A stretch of DNA of 64,000 bases from Rhodocollybia butyracea (Eukaryota; Basidiomycota; Agaricomycetes; Agaricales; Omphalotaceae), in the NCBI GenBank assembly GCA_015501585.1, contig JADNRY010000139.1:99565-163564 (forward strand). Direction: 5' to 3'. A program made the position numbers and the translations under genes. The notes beneath the pieces were generated by a model. It was not told the origin of the DNA. It did not search any database and worked only from the letters and a program-made list of their open reading frames with translations. Positions 1 through 10,304 of this stretch are shown piece by piece. Numbering within the stretch: position 1 is the first letter of the stretch; every line of letters starts with the position of its first letter.

Positions 1-805
1 CCCACCCTCAGAAACGATGACTATAAACGATCCTGAGGGATATCCCGTGGCTATCGCTCTCGGTATTGCAGTCGGCGCTCTGCGGCTTTGGGTGTATGTG
101 GGTGCTGCGGGACAAGCGTTGCAGTTTTACATGCTTGGTAGCAGTCGAGCTCTAGAGTCTAGTGAAGTTTCACAGGTATAAACATCTTCGAACCATTTTA
201 GTGTCGGAACTTTGATAACATATAATCTATCAGGATCTCCGTTACAATGAAGGCCACGAACGATCAAGAGTAAGCGACTCCTTGAGTATGTCCAGCCTTT
301 TTGTGAGCTCTCGGCCAATAAACTGTGAACGCATAGTGTCCTGAGCACATTTCGAAGGTGCTCATGGACAGAGGGACTCGACTCGGAAGGATTCACAAAT
401 GGCAACCCGAATGACGCGGACCTTGTGCAGTGGTATGATGAAAGTTCCGGTGGTCGGACTTGATTTGAGGGGTAGACGCAGGAGATAAAGGTGTGTACAG
501 CGACCACCAGAACTCAAATTAGGTTCAATCCCGCATTGGATAACTTGTATCCAGATTCGGAACACGCCACAGGAACGGACAAAAGAATACCGACAAGGCC
601 CAATTCTCAAGCACTCAGTTTGCTCTACGTCCGGCGAGTTCCCCCTGGTTAACCAACGTGGTACACGCGTTCGCACTTGAATGCACATTGGAACTAAAAA
701 AAAATTCCAATTGCCAAGCAACCGAGATAATTCCATCGCATACCGCTCCCTACTCTAGGGCTTACCGCAAGAAACTAGATGGAGCTTACGGATCCTACAT
801 TGGGT

Positions 806-844
806 TTATTCTTTGTCGTTATTCTTTGTCGTTATTCTTTGTCG
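806..844. repeat. 13 bp tandem repeat, three perfect units
   Basis: The unit TTATTCTTTGTCG occurs three times head to tail at 806-818, 819-831 and 832-844. It lies outside any gene I can support. It is probably a slippage-type minisatellite. Confidence 0.9.
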
Positions 845-1206
845 AGAGCGGGTTAATGGCTGACCGCAGGATTGTATAGGCCAGGAGAAAACTGTCAAAC
901 GAAGGGCTGATCCTCGAACAGCCAGGTTTACCATGCAACTTTACTTCAGCTTGAAGTACCTACTCACAAGGCCTTTGAGCCACCACCTATTCATTGTGGT
1001 TACTACGTGTTTCCCGGGGCAAAAGTGCGTGCGCAGGGAGGTTTGAATTTACTCGTCCCATTGCCAAAATACGGAGCAGAATCGCTGGCTGAATTTATCA
1101 GGCGTAAATTTTATAAACAGGTTTATTGATCGTTTCTTGCCATAGCGAGTCTGAATCGTTCCCGGTAGACCCCTTGATGCAGATACAATAGAAAGAAAGT
1201 AAATTT

Positions 1207-1265
1207 ATTCGAGCACATCATCCCAACGGTGAATCCAAGGGACCCCATCTAGCTTCTTGCGGTCG
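1207..1265. repeat. Unoccupied paralogue of the hAT-like insertion site
   Basis: This short sequence matches both flanks of the element at 6438-7834 but has a single uninterrupted ACCCCATC. The left part (CCCAACGGTGAATCCAAGGG) resembles 6408-6429 and the right part (TAGCTTCTTGCGG) resembles 7843-7855. It therefore shows what the occupied site looked like before insertion and fixes the element's boundaries. Confidence 0.75.
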
Positions 1266-1364
1266 GGGAGTACTGGCCGACCTCTGTTCCCTCCGAACAT
1301 GGCAAATGCGTCCTCTCTGAGAGGCAAGTTGCGTACACTTCGAGAAGACAATTTATTTCCAGGG

Positions 1365-1372
1365 TATATAAG
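1365..1372 (+). promoter_or_regulatory. TATA box of the small secreted protein gene
   Basis: TATATAAG lies about 57-64 bases upstream of the ATG at 1429, within a pyrimidine/CA-rich leader. Position and spacing fit a core promoter for the gene that follows. Confidence 0.6.
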
Positions 1373-1428
1373 AGAAGCTCTATTTCTCGAACCACAGTGC
1401 AACAACCCAAAGCAACACTTTGGGCAAG

Positions 1429-1979
1429 ATGCAACTTTCATTCAAATCGTTCTTCTACGCTGCGGCGGCGGCGGCAGCCATCGTCAACGCCAGTACCATT
1501 GGATCTGACTCTGTGGTGAGCAGTCGACCCTCGTGTATCAATGTATGTTCTTTGCCTTACACATACCCAGGACGGTCCTGAGGCCATTCCCGCGGGAACA
1601 ATCTGCACTGGCACTCAACTCGGGGGAACCTGTACGACGCTCAGTGTCCTCAGTGTCCCAAGCGCATGCCTTACCCTTCCCTCTGGCTTTTCTGGATCTA
1701 TCAGCAGCATGAGTCTCAATCCAGGATTCGCCTGCACTTTCTATATGTGAGTTTATAAAGTCGGGTTTTGGTACCCACTAGGACTTAATTCTACGACTTC
1801 CTAGAACTGAGAAATGTGGGGGCGCCGGAGGCTGGGTCGTAGTTCGCCCTACTGGAATCGCGGAGTTTTTAAACACGGATTACAACGACTCCTTGACATG
1901 TTATATCTGCCTTGGTGAGAATGACGTTCTTCCATCTACTCATCCGGCTTCTACTCATAGCTATTCTTTAGCTGATTAG
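1429..1979 (+). CDS. Small secreted cysteine-rich protein
   Basis: Four exons (1429-1515, 1571-1746, 1805-1914, 1972-1979) join in frame to give 126 residues. The first 20 or so residues are a signal peptide with an alanine run (MQLSFKSFFYAAAAA) ending near VNA-ST. The mature part has seven cysteines, including CYIC near the C-terminus, and many Gly, Ser and Thr residues, so it is probably secreted and disulphide-bonded. All introns are GT-AG and 55-58 bases long, and the last exon encodes only the end of one codon, Asp and the stop. I do not recognise a named family; it is of the general size and type of agaricomycete small secreted proteins. No function is inferred. Confidence 0.8.
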
Positions 1980-2348
1980 TAGCAACTCTGGACCCTGGCA
2001 TTCTATTTTGCTATATAAGGACTTGTTTCGATTGCTTGTTTGATTGTTTGGGAGCCATCTGTGATATATATGATTCCGCGTGAAAGTTAATATATATTTG
2101 AGGTATTGAAAGCCTACCCTCAGTAGTACGCGTCTAATCAGTGGCTGCGGAGACAAAAAGGGATAGGAAAAAAGGGTATCCCAACTCTCATCATCTCAAT
2201 TTGACCCCATTTCATTCTGGTCTTCATGGGAGGATCCCTCGTGTCGTATTATTCTTATAAACAACGTACAAGGAAGGTACGAGAACTGTTTCCTGCTTCA
2301 AAATTTCCGCTCCATGTATAACCTTGGTCGCTCGCTATGGACTTCAAC

Positions 2349-3102
2349 TCACGCATATGCAGCAGAGGCAGTGGCGAAAGCGGCATCAATACTAGAGGTA
2401 ATTGAGATTGCAATAGGAAAAAGACTGGGCTGCTCATATCATGAACAACTCGTATCAAGTACAAAACGTGAGTCAACGTACGGGAGTGTCATTGATGATT
2501 TCGTTTTCAAAATTCTTTGAGGACAACTGCATTGTCCCAATATCTAGGCTGTACAAAGCCGTGAAACCCGTGACAGGAAGAGCAGCAATTAACGGCTGCT
2601 TCGAAGCAACTTCGGTGAGTGCACTGGAGAAGGTAGTTTCAAATTGTTGGACCAGTTCGAGGACAGTTTCACCGTCGGATGTTGTAGTGAAAGGTCCATT
2701 CGCCTACAGCACCTATATTTAGTGGAAACTGGTAAGTACCTACAAAAGCAAAACTCACGGCAGCATCAGTTGCAGCAGCTGCCAGTGCGGTAGCTAAAGA
2801 TGTCATTTGTATATGAATAGACTGAAAACGGTCAACAAATTAAATAATCGGTCAAAATAAGGTTGGATTCAATAAGTAAAGGTACAGCTTGCCAGCGCCG
2901 ACTCGACACCCTCCACCCCCCCGCTGGTTGGGAACGCATCCATCGCACTATTCAGAGCTATGGCCTGATCTGCGAGGCCGGAAAGATCTGAGATAACGAC
3001 TACCTGTCGTTTCACGCCGGCAGCAAGGCAAAAAGTCAAAGAAAGAGAGGCGAAGCATGCAAGGCAGAGCATTTTGAGCCAAATAGTCATAGAGATATGC
3101 AA
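2349..3102 (-). CDS. HsbA-like secreted protein (hydrophobic surface binding protein A family)
   Basis: Four exons on the minus strand (2893-3102, 2759-2821, 2482-2703, 2349-2429) give 191 residues. Residues 1 to about 28 are a signal peptide (MLCLACFASLSLTFCLA). The mature part has the HsbA layout: an N-terminal helix ending AFPTSGG, then SIHIQMTSLATAL, then a central GPFTTTSDGE followed by long helices with ALTEVASKQP and NDTP, and a helix ending AFATASAAYA. In known members these helical secreted proteins bind hydrophobic surfaces or the cell wall. Intron 1 must use a GC donor (GCAAGC at 2892-2887), because only that joint keeps the conserved alignment and an open frame; the other two introns are GT-AG. 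The model is complete from ATG to TGA, with a TATA box upstream. Confidence 0.88.
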
Positions 3103-3138
3103 ATATGAGAGTTGAGAACATCCCCCGGACGATTTTCT

Positions 3139-3147
3139 CTTTTATAT
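3139..3147 (-). promoter_or_regulatory. TATA box of the HsbA-like gene
   Basis: On the minus strand ATATAAAAG lies about 37-45 bases upstream of the ATG at 3102. It is the only TATA-like element close to this start. Confidence 0.55.
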
Positions 3148-3149
3148 CA

Positions 3150-3640
3150 ATTCAAGTCGCTGAAGTCAGCTGGGTGAAAATTTGGACTAAAAGTGATTTA
3201 GTTCTTTTTTTTCATCTAACATTTAGAAGACCTTCATTCACATGGGTGCCTTCCAGTTCAGGCACAAGATGCCAGGACTTGCGTCTGGAGAGAATCATTA
3301 ATGAAAATAGTTGTTCAAGTCCTGTTGTTGAATTTTGATCAATCATCAGATAGATGGTGATAGGAACGATTAGTTTGCTCATCCTAGTTTACGATCATGG
3401 GACTTAAGCTACAGGAGAATAAATCCTACATCAAGTCCACCAGGCATCTTAATAAGTAGACCCTAACAGATAATAGAGATAGACCATGGATTTGGATCTT
3501 GATGTCCTTTACCTGTGGACTTTTAATTGGGCTCATTGTACTCAGTGTTTCACCTCGGACCTCCTGAGCCTAGCTTCACAGTGAAAGTGTATAATTTGCT
3601 CACACTAAACATTATCATACCCCATCGTCATGCAGATTTA
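3150..3640. other. Intergenic, nothing recognised
   Basis: AT-rich sequence between the HsbA-like gene and the duplicated membrane-protein segment. I see no coding pattern or repeat structure in it. Confidence 0.5.
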
Positions 3641-3654
3641 CCATAGAGTAACAA

Positions 3655-5780
3655 CTGCACCAAAAGTTTCCTTTGGGTACATAGATTCAAGTACCATGCT
3701 AATATAATTTCTTTAACACTTGTGCACCCATTGACGAAGCTCTCGCAACATCCCACAACTCGTCTACCTTACGAAGGCTAATATTCAACTGTCCGGCACT
3801 AAGCATAGCGTTTACCTGAGCATCAGTAAGAACCTCTGCATCATGCTTTCCTAGAACGCCTGCCCCGGGAACAGTAAAATGCAACCAACAACTCTGAGTC
3901 TCTACCATAGTAGGTATCCAATAATGCCATTTAAGATTGTAGCCTAGATTCGGAGATCCTTTCGGGACAAACGCAGGCTCATGAGGGTTTTCTGGATCAG
4001 TCCCAGAGACAGGGTCTGGACCAGATAAAACACGAACGGCTGGGACAGAAATGATTTTCCCGGAGTGATGGAACATAACAATGCAGCTGTCGTAGAGATC
4101 CATTGGAGACATTTTTGAGCCTATGATCCATGCTGCCGCTGAGAGCACTGTGTCTCCAATGACAGCCTTCACTATCACAGGTGTGGCCACACCTTTATCT
4201 TCCAAGGGATATCGATCCGAGAGTGAGTCGATTATGGCAGGTAAATGTTTTGAGGAGACTAGATCTTTTCGATAGACGCCATCACCACGGGGATGGATAT
4301 AAGTAAGGGACTTTCCCAATGCCAATGTCAAATTGAGAAGACGATCTTTTAGCTCAGGCGAAAGCTTATTCAGTGGTGTCGAAGCCAGCATGCGTGATTG
4401 CTCGGAAGAGGCAGTAGAATAGTGCACAATGATACGAGCTACAAGCCATAGGAATTGAAATGCTGTCCATAGAATTACAACGATCGATGGCTGGCTGCTG
4501 AGATTTACATAGGTGACAAGGATAGAGCTGGTACAGACCAAGGCGCCAATGCTCCACGCCACGCGCCACCAAATGGAAGTGGATCTTGGGTTACCATGTA
4601 GACCAAGGACAACGATACAATGTCCACCTATATGCTTAGCAGAGGGAAGTTGGCCTGCAAGCAGATCGAGGGATCCCATATGATCAGTGGGGTGTTTTTT
4701 CGGTGATCATAACAGCAACAGCGATGACAAAAAACACACTCCAAGGTAGAGCTGTGGCAATTCCCAGAACAAGACCTCCACTCTTCCATAGGACATATAT
4801 TTCAGTGATTTTGGCTAATGAAAGAACCACGAAGATCAAGTCGACATGATACTCGGAAGACGCAAAATTTTTGAGGTCGGGATATGTGTACACAACGAGG
4901 GAGCTATCTGACGGAGGTTCAGTGGTGCCTTCTAACAAGGCCAAGGTAGCCTGATCAAATGCGTAAACGTCCAACATTTCATTGTCCTGGCACATAATAG
5001 CCAGAGGCAAGCCAAGAATATCTCTCGCTTTCCTCCTACTGTCAAGCTGAAGGTGCATCCCAACCGCGAGATCGCACGCCTTCGTGCGGAGGCCAAGTGT
5101 CTCCCGTATCCAACCGGGCATTGCAGCACCCATACATGCTCGGACGATGGAAAATGTCCCAAAGGCGCTCATGGCAGCCCATGATATGCCAGCTGTGCCT
5201 CGATTACCAAGTACGAGGGATTCTGCAACGGTGGAGCCGACGACTGTCATGAGAGCACCGAAGTTCATAAGGCTATTGCCGAGGTTTAGAAGTGGGAGAA
5301 TTGCAAGCAACGACTCTGATGAGGGCACAGGGGAGGAATTGGACGTCGACATGGTGGATGGAGTTTGAGGCAGGTGCATGGTACTACCTCCATAATATAT
5401 CAGACAGCTCATTATCTGGCCTAGAGGCAAGAATATCAATCCCATGACCGAGTCCCAGATCTTCTCAATTCTCTGGTGTGAAGATCGACTTATGCACTTT
5501 TGCATGCTGTGTTTGCCACAATATATTGTATTCATCATAGGGCCTACATTTGGTACCTACAGTATATACCTCAACTTCTAAATCCCATCCTTCGAATCCA
5601 ACTCATCTCAACCAGAAAATTTCGGCATTTGCCGAATGATCCAAAGCTGTTCAGAGGCGGTTTTACTGTATACTGTAGTTTTTAACAGCTTTTTAATAGC
5701 TTTTCTCTCAAAATGAAAGCTGTAGAACGGATGGGAAGGCTGGCGACATTCTGGAGATTCAGTATAAGTAATGCCATCTG
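3655..5780. repeat. Segmental duplication, copy 1 (copy 2 near 7960-10045)
   Basis: The two segments align along their length in the same orientation. Both start around AAAAGTTTCCTTTG (3662 and 7960), contain the same long minus-strand coding region, and continue beyond it through a matching upstream flank ending around ACGGATGGGAAGGC, CATTCTGGAGATT and AGTATAAGTA. The homology therefore includes promoter-side sequence. The sequence between the copies holds a hAT-like element and a foldback repeat. Confidence 0.85.
3699..5352 (-). pseudogene. Frameshifted copy of a multi-pass membrane protein
   Basis: This is the paralogue of the 554-residue intact gene at 7991-9655. The start MSTSNSS at 5352 and the stop at 3699 match those of the intact copy. 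A run of six T at 4695-4700 replaces five T at 8987-8991 in the intact copy. The extra base shifts the frame, so translation from 5352 stops after EKTPH, and the second half survives as an open frame starting MGSLDLL at 4679. Elsewhere the copies are closely similar. An assembly error in the T run is possible; otherwise this copy makes only the N-terminal half. Confidence 0.75.
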
Positions 5781-6069
5781 GTTACGCATACATTTTGCCG
5801 TGCACCCCATGCGTGGTGCGTGCTGGGTGCGTGGTTCGTGTAAGTGTGTGCATGTTGCGGGCCGAGTACATCCAGTCTGCAGTGCGTGATATAGCCTGGC
5901 TAGTAAGACCATTCATCCTAACCTACGATGGATGATAGAGCAGGATAGAGCATGAGAATACAGAGCACGTGCGGAAAGTCGTCAGATCCGTTGTCGATTC
6001 AAGATTTCAATGCCTACCTACCCCTGACTACTTAAGTGACAGTCTCCTCCCGGTTGCCGATTCGTACCT

Positions 6070-6174
6070 CCATCTGAAGCGGGCTCTTATATACTACAAA
6101 CTTCTCAACTGGGTAAGCATGATCAGAAAGCGTGAAATCCAGCCGGGATTTGTCTAAGAGCCCGCTTCAGATGG
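6070..6174. repeat. 105 bp foldback sequence with perfect 20 bp arms
   Basis: CCATCTGAAGCGGGCTCTTA at 6070-6089 is repeated as its exact reverse complement at 6155-6174, separated by 65 bases. It could fold as a hairpin or be a very small inverted-repeat element. No target duplication is obvious and no coding frame uses it. Confidence 0.85.
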
Positions 6175-6429
6175 GGTGAATGCTAATTTCTTGTCTCTGC
6201 GATTCGAATGTATAGTAGTATGTATCATCAGTGTATAACGGGTCTGCACAGTAGACTACTTTGAATGAACACTCTGAATTAATCAAGCATATATGACTCC
6301 TCAGAGTCCTCCTAGACTCCTAGCCACTATCACATCAGGGACTTGGGCACAATAGCTGCGCACAACATAAGTAGATCAAGTTGAAAGCAAATCCATTCAA
6401 AAACACGATCCCAATGGTGAGTCCAAGGG

Positions 6430-7842
6430 ACCCCATCAGGAATGGGATTCCATTTTCTTAAAAGAATCAACTCTATTTATGATCGTGTACTTTAAGTACA
6501 CTTTAAGAAGTACTAATACGTTAAGAACTACAGAATTACTTAAGACTATGAAATCAAGTATCACGAACCGCAAATTATGCATCTTAAAGACAACTTAAAG
6601 AATTCTTAGGAAGGGTATAAGAGTACTTTGAAACTCACCAGTGAACACAAGAATGGCAAACTTTGAAGAGAAATCTTAAGGGAGCCTTTAAGAACAATTT
6701 CTTAAGGGCGTTATCCGGACATACAGTTGAAAGCTTTGAGAACGAATCAACAATTGAAAAAATAATCACGTACAAAGCATCTCATAACTCATCACCCTCT
6801 CACTGTCATTTTCCCTTTCATTCTTGCCTATGTCGGAGTCGTCGCTGGATGAACTCGTTGTTGATCAGCCCTACCAGTTTTGTCGTTTTGATGCTAGCAT
6901 CCAAAGCCACCTCAGCATTTCAAGTATACAGAGCCACCAAACCAAGTGGCGGGCACAACCAAGCAGCGGCGGACAGTGGATGGGTTGAGTGGATGTGGTT
7001 GGGGGGCGAAAGAAAGAGGCAAAGTGGCGTTAACGCCCAAGTTTCGATCAACCATGTGACAGGGGTCAAAGCAGGTCTTATGAAGCACCGGCTATTGTCT
7101 CGAAAACGGACTAGCGTGCTCGGAAATTACAATAAGTAATTGGCATGGTCCCCTCGGCCCCCTTTTGTCTTTTCAAACAATAGAACAATAGACAAAAGTT
7201 CTCTTAATTTCTAACTTTGACCACCACCCGCCCGCCTGTTTCTTGCCTTTTCCCCATCCTCCTGCTAATGTGTTACAAAGTGACTTCAAGTTGTCTTCCA
7301 AAGTGCCGTTTGGATTTGGATACCACACCATGTGCTATTGGGTAGCATTCTGTATTTACTGGATGGTCAGCGGGGTGATTGAACCAGTCACTGCACTTCA
7401 GAGTGGACCCTCGCATGATCCCCTTTTGTCTCAGTTAACAATAGAAAATACAAACAATAGAAAAAATACTATTAATACCCACCCACCATTCCATGAGTCC
7501 CATGGGGTTGCCAGGCATCCCCCCCCATCGTCCTACCTGATAAGGGATTTATTCTTAAGATCTGTTGAAGATCTGGGTAAGAAATGTATTAAGAACAAAC
7601 TTGAATATCATTGAGTAAAGTTGCTAAGGAATATCATTAGAAGTGGTTAAGAAGATTTTTAAGGAGAAATACCCTAAGAGGTTATTATTAAGAACCATTG
7701 TCTTCTTAAATTTGATGTTTGAAAAGGGCGAAGGAAAAAAGGAGATAGTGCAGGAATTAACACTTAAGAAATTCTTAAAATAATATGATCATAAATAGTG
7801 TTAAACCTTTAAGAGAATATGCATCCCACTGTACACCCCATC
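6430..7842. mobile_element. Non-autonomous hAT-like element, 1397 bp, with 8 bp target duplication
   Basis: The element runs 6438-7834 and is flanked by the direct repeat ACCCCATC at 6430-6437 and 7835-7842. The ends are imperfect inverted repeats of about 50 bp, both containing TGGGAT near the tip and CTATTTATGATC further in. The terminal 250-300 bp on each side are crowded with TTAAG/CTTAA motifs on both strands, as expected of subterminal transposase-binding repeats. An 8 bp duplication is characteristic of the hAT superfamily. No transposase is encoded; the longest open frame inside (6663-7139) has no domain I recognise. A related sequence at 1207-1265 shows the site without insertion. 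Confidence 0.85.
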
Positions 7843-7990
7843 TAGCGTCTTGCGGCATTGCAAGCGTATTCGGCTTTTATTACAATTGGGTTTTTCCTAT
7901 TATCGATCCCCAGCTTCGCTGCGAAAGTGCACAATTGTTGTCATGCAAAAAAAGTACCAAAAGTTTCCTTTGAGCATGTACACTGATACG

Positions 7991-9655
7991 CTAATAAAAC
8001 TGCCTGAATGCTTGCGCACCCATGGACGAAGCTCTCAGAACATCCCGTAACTCGTCTACCTTACGAAGGCCAATATTCAGCTGTCCAGCACTGAGCATAG
8101 CGTTCACCTGAGCGTCAGTAAGAACCTCCGCGTCATGCTTTCCTAGAGCGCCTGCCCCAGGAACAGCAAAATGCAGCCAACAACTCTGAGTTTCTCCCAT
8201 AGTAGGTATCCAATAATGCCACTTGAGGTTGTGACCGAGATTCCCAGATCCTTTCGGTACGAATGCAGGCTCATGAGGGTTTTCTGGATCAGTGGCAGAC
8301 ACAGGGTCTGGACCAGATAACACACGAACGGCTGGGACAGAGATGATTTTTCCGGAGTAACTGACCATAACGACGCAGCTGTCGTACAGATCCATTGAAG
8401 ACATTTTTGAGCCTATGATCCATGCTGCTGCTGAAAGCACTGTGTCTCCAATGACAGCCTTCACTACCACATGTATGGCCGCATCTTCATCTTCCAAAGG
8501 ATATTGATCTGAGAGCGAGTCGAGTATGGCAGGTAAGCGTTGTGAGGAGAATAGATCTTTTCGATAGACGCCTTCACCACGGGGATGGACATAAGTAAGG
8601 GACTTGCCCAATGCCAATGTCAAATTGAGCAGGCGACTTTTTAGCTCAGGCGAAAGCTGATGCAGTGGTGTCCAAGCCAGCATGCGTGGTTGATCTGAGG
8701 AGGCAGTAGAATAGTGTACAATGATGCGAGCTACAAGCCATAGGAATTGAAATGCTGTCCATAGAATTACGACGATCGATGGCTGGCTGCTGAGATTTGC
8801 ATAGGTGACAAGGATAGAACTGGTACAGACCAAGGCGCCAATGCTCCATGCCACGCGCCACCAGATGAAAGTTGATCTTGGGTTACCGTGTAGACCAAGG
8901 ACAACGAGGCGACGTCCACCTATGCGCTTAACAGAGGGAAGCTGACCTGTAAGCAGATCGAGGGATCCCATATGATCAGTGGGGTGTTTTTCGGTGATCA
9001 GAATGGCAACAGCGATGCTGAAAAACACACTCCAAGGCAGAGCCGTGGCAATTCCCAGAACGAGACCTCCGCTTTCCCATAAGACATATATTTCAGTAAT
9101 CTTGAGCAATGAAAGAAGCATGAAGATCAAATCGACGTGATACTTGGAAGGCGCAAAAAATCTGAGGTTGGGATAGGTGTACACAACAAGGGAGCTATCT
9201 GACGGAGGTTCGGTGGTACCTTCTAACAAAGCCGAAGTAGCCTGATCAAACGCATAAACGTCCGACATTTCATTGTCCTGGCACATGATAGCCAGAGGCG
9301 AGCCAAGCATATCTCTCACTTTCCTCCTACCGTCAAGCCGCAGGCGCATCCCAACCGCGAGATCACACGCCTTCGTGCGGAGGCCAAGTGTCTCCCGTAT
9401 CCAACCGGGCATTGCAGCACCCATACATGCTCGGATGATAGAAAAAGTTCCAAAGGCGCTCATGGCGGCCCATGATATGCCGGCAGTGCCTCGATTTCCA
9501 AGTACGAGGGACTCTGCGACCGTGGAGCCGATGAGGGTAGTGAGAGCACCGAAGTTTATGAGGCCATTGCCGAGGTTTAGATTGGAGAGAGTTGTGAGCA
9601 GGGACTCCGATGAGGACGTGGCGGAGGAGTTGGACGCAAGGTTGGACGTGGACAT
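7991..9655 (-). CDS. Multi-pass membrane protein, unknown function (intact copy)
   Basis: A single uninterrupted reading frame of 554 residues. The N-terminus is Ser/Thr/Asn-rich and cytosol- or lumen-exposed. Hydrophobic stretches likely to be membrane segments lie near residues 27-50, 62-85, 175-195, 197-220, 260-285 and 290-310. The C-terminal 240 residues are soluble in character and contain LSPELKSRLL, VIGDTVLSAAAWIIGS and a WHYWIPTM segment. I do not recognise a named domain; the arrangement suggests a fungal-specific integral membrane protein. The lack of introns is unusual next to the heavily spliced genes around it. It is one of two copies; the other (3699-5352) carries a frameshift. 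Confidence 0.75.
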   Translation of the reverse strand: MSTSNLASNSSATSSSESLLTTLSNLNLGNGLINFGALTTLIGSTVAESLVLGNRGTAGISWAAMSAFGTFSIIRACMGAAMPGWIRETLGLRTKACDLAVGMRLRLDGRRKVRDMLGSPLAIMCQDNEMSDVYAFDQATSALLEGTTEPPSDSSLVVYTYPNLRFFAPSKYHVDLIFMLLSLLKITEIYVLWESGGLVLGIATALPWSVFFSIAVAILITEKHPTDHMGSLDLLTGQLPSVKRIGGRRLVVLGLHGNPRSTFIWWRVAWSIGALVCTSSILVTYANLSSQPSIVVILWTAFQFLWLVARIIVHYSTASSDQPRMLAWTPLHQLSPELKSRLLNLTLALGKSLTYVHPRGEGVYRKDLFSSQRLPAILDSLSDQYPLEDEDAAIHVVVKAVIGDTVLSAAAWIIGSKMSSMDLYDSCVVMVSYSGKIISVPAVRVLSGPDPVSATDPENPHEPAFVPKGSGNLGHNLKWHYWIPTMGETQSCWLHFAVPGAGALGKHDAEVLTDAQVNAMLSAGQLNIGLRKVDELRDVLRASSMGAQAFRQFY

Positions 9656-10045
9656 GGTGGATGGAGTTTAAGGCGCGTGCCTGGTACCTCGTATTATATC
9701 TGACAGATCATTACCTTGGTACCTCCAGACTCGAGCTTCGTCAATTCAAATTTATAGGCTATCGGCTGTCCGGCTCTGAAGATCGACTATTCACTTTTGC
9801 GGACTGTGTTTGTGGAAGTATTCACCATAAGGACTGCATCGCGTACTTACAGTATACATATACCTTAAATCTAAATCCTATCATTCGAAAATCTCTGCAT
9901 TTACCGAATGATCCGAAGCTGTTCACACTGTGTTTTGTTCATATCTTTTTATAGCCTTTTTATCTCGAAATGCAAGGTGTATAACGGATGGGAAGGCTTG
10001 TGACATTCTGGAGATTTAGTATAAGTAGTGCTATCCGATTAACTT

Positions 10046-10304
10046 ATATACCAACTATTACGTTGGAAAAACTCGTATCGTATCGGTATTACTATTATAT
10101 ATAACGACTATTTACAACAGGCGAAAATACAAAGTGAATAGCATCATGCGAGACGTTCACCTTACAAGATACGATAAAGAAATACACGGCAAGTGAAGGA
10201 TCATAGAACAAAACTAAGGCACGTACAAGAAAAAATGCTATCATGATGACTCTTTGTGCAACTCGGCGAAAATGAGAAACGAGAAACTGGCGAATGTAGT
10301 CGTA
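10046..10304. other. Short AT-rich intergenic stretch
   Basis: No gene is recognised between the duplicated membrane-protein segment and the 3' end of the minus-strand gene at 10305. Confidence 0.5.

Larger units (their letters stand above)
1..1364. other. No gene recognised
   Basis: I see no convincing spliced or unspliced gene in this stretch. Open frames are short and overlap on both strands without a signal peptide, domain or codon pattern I could defend. It holds a three-unit 13 bp tandem repeat near 806 and, at its right end, the unoccupied relative of a transposon insertion site, both listed separately. Confidence 0.5.

Noticed and set aside
127..879. Open frames on both strands in the first kilobase
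   Set aside because: They overlap in opposite directions, show no signal peptide, domain or splice continuity, and composition does not favour one frame.
6663..7139. 158-residue frame inside the hAT-like element as a transposase
   Set aside because: It lacks the hAT dimerisation motif, zinc finger or acidic catalytic residues and is far too short.
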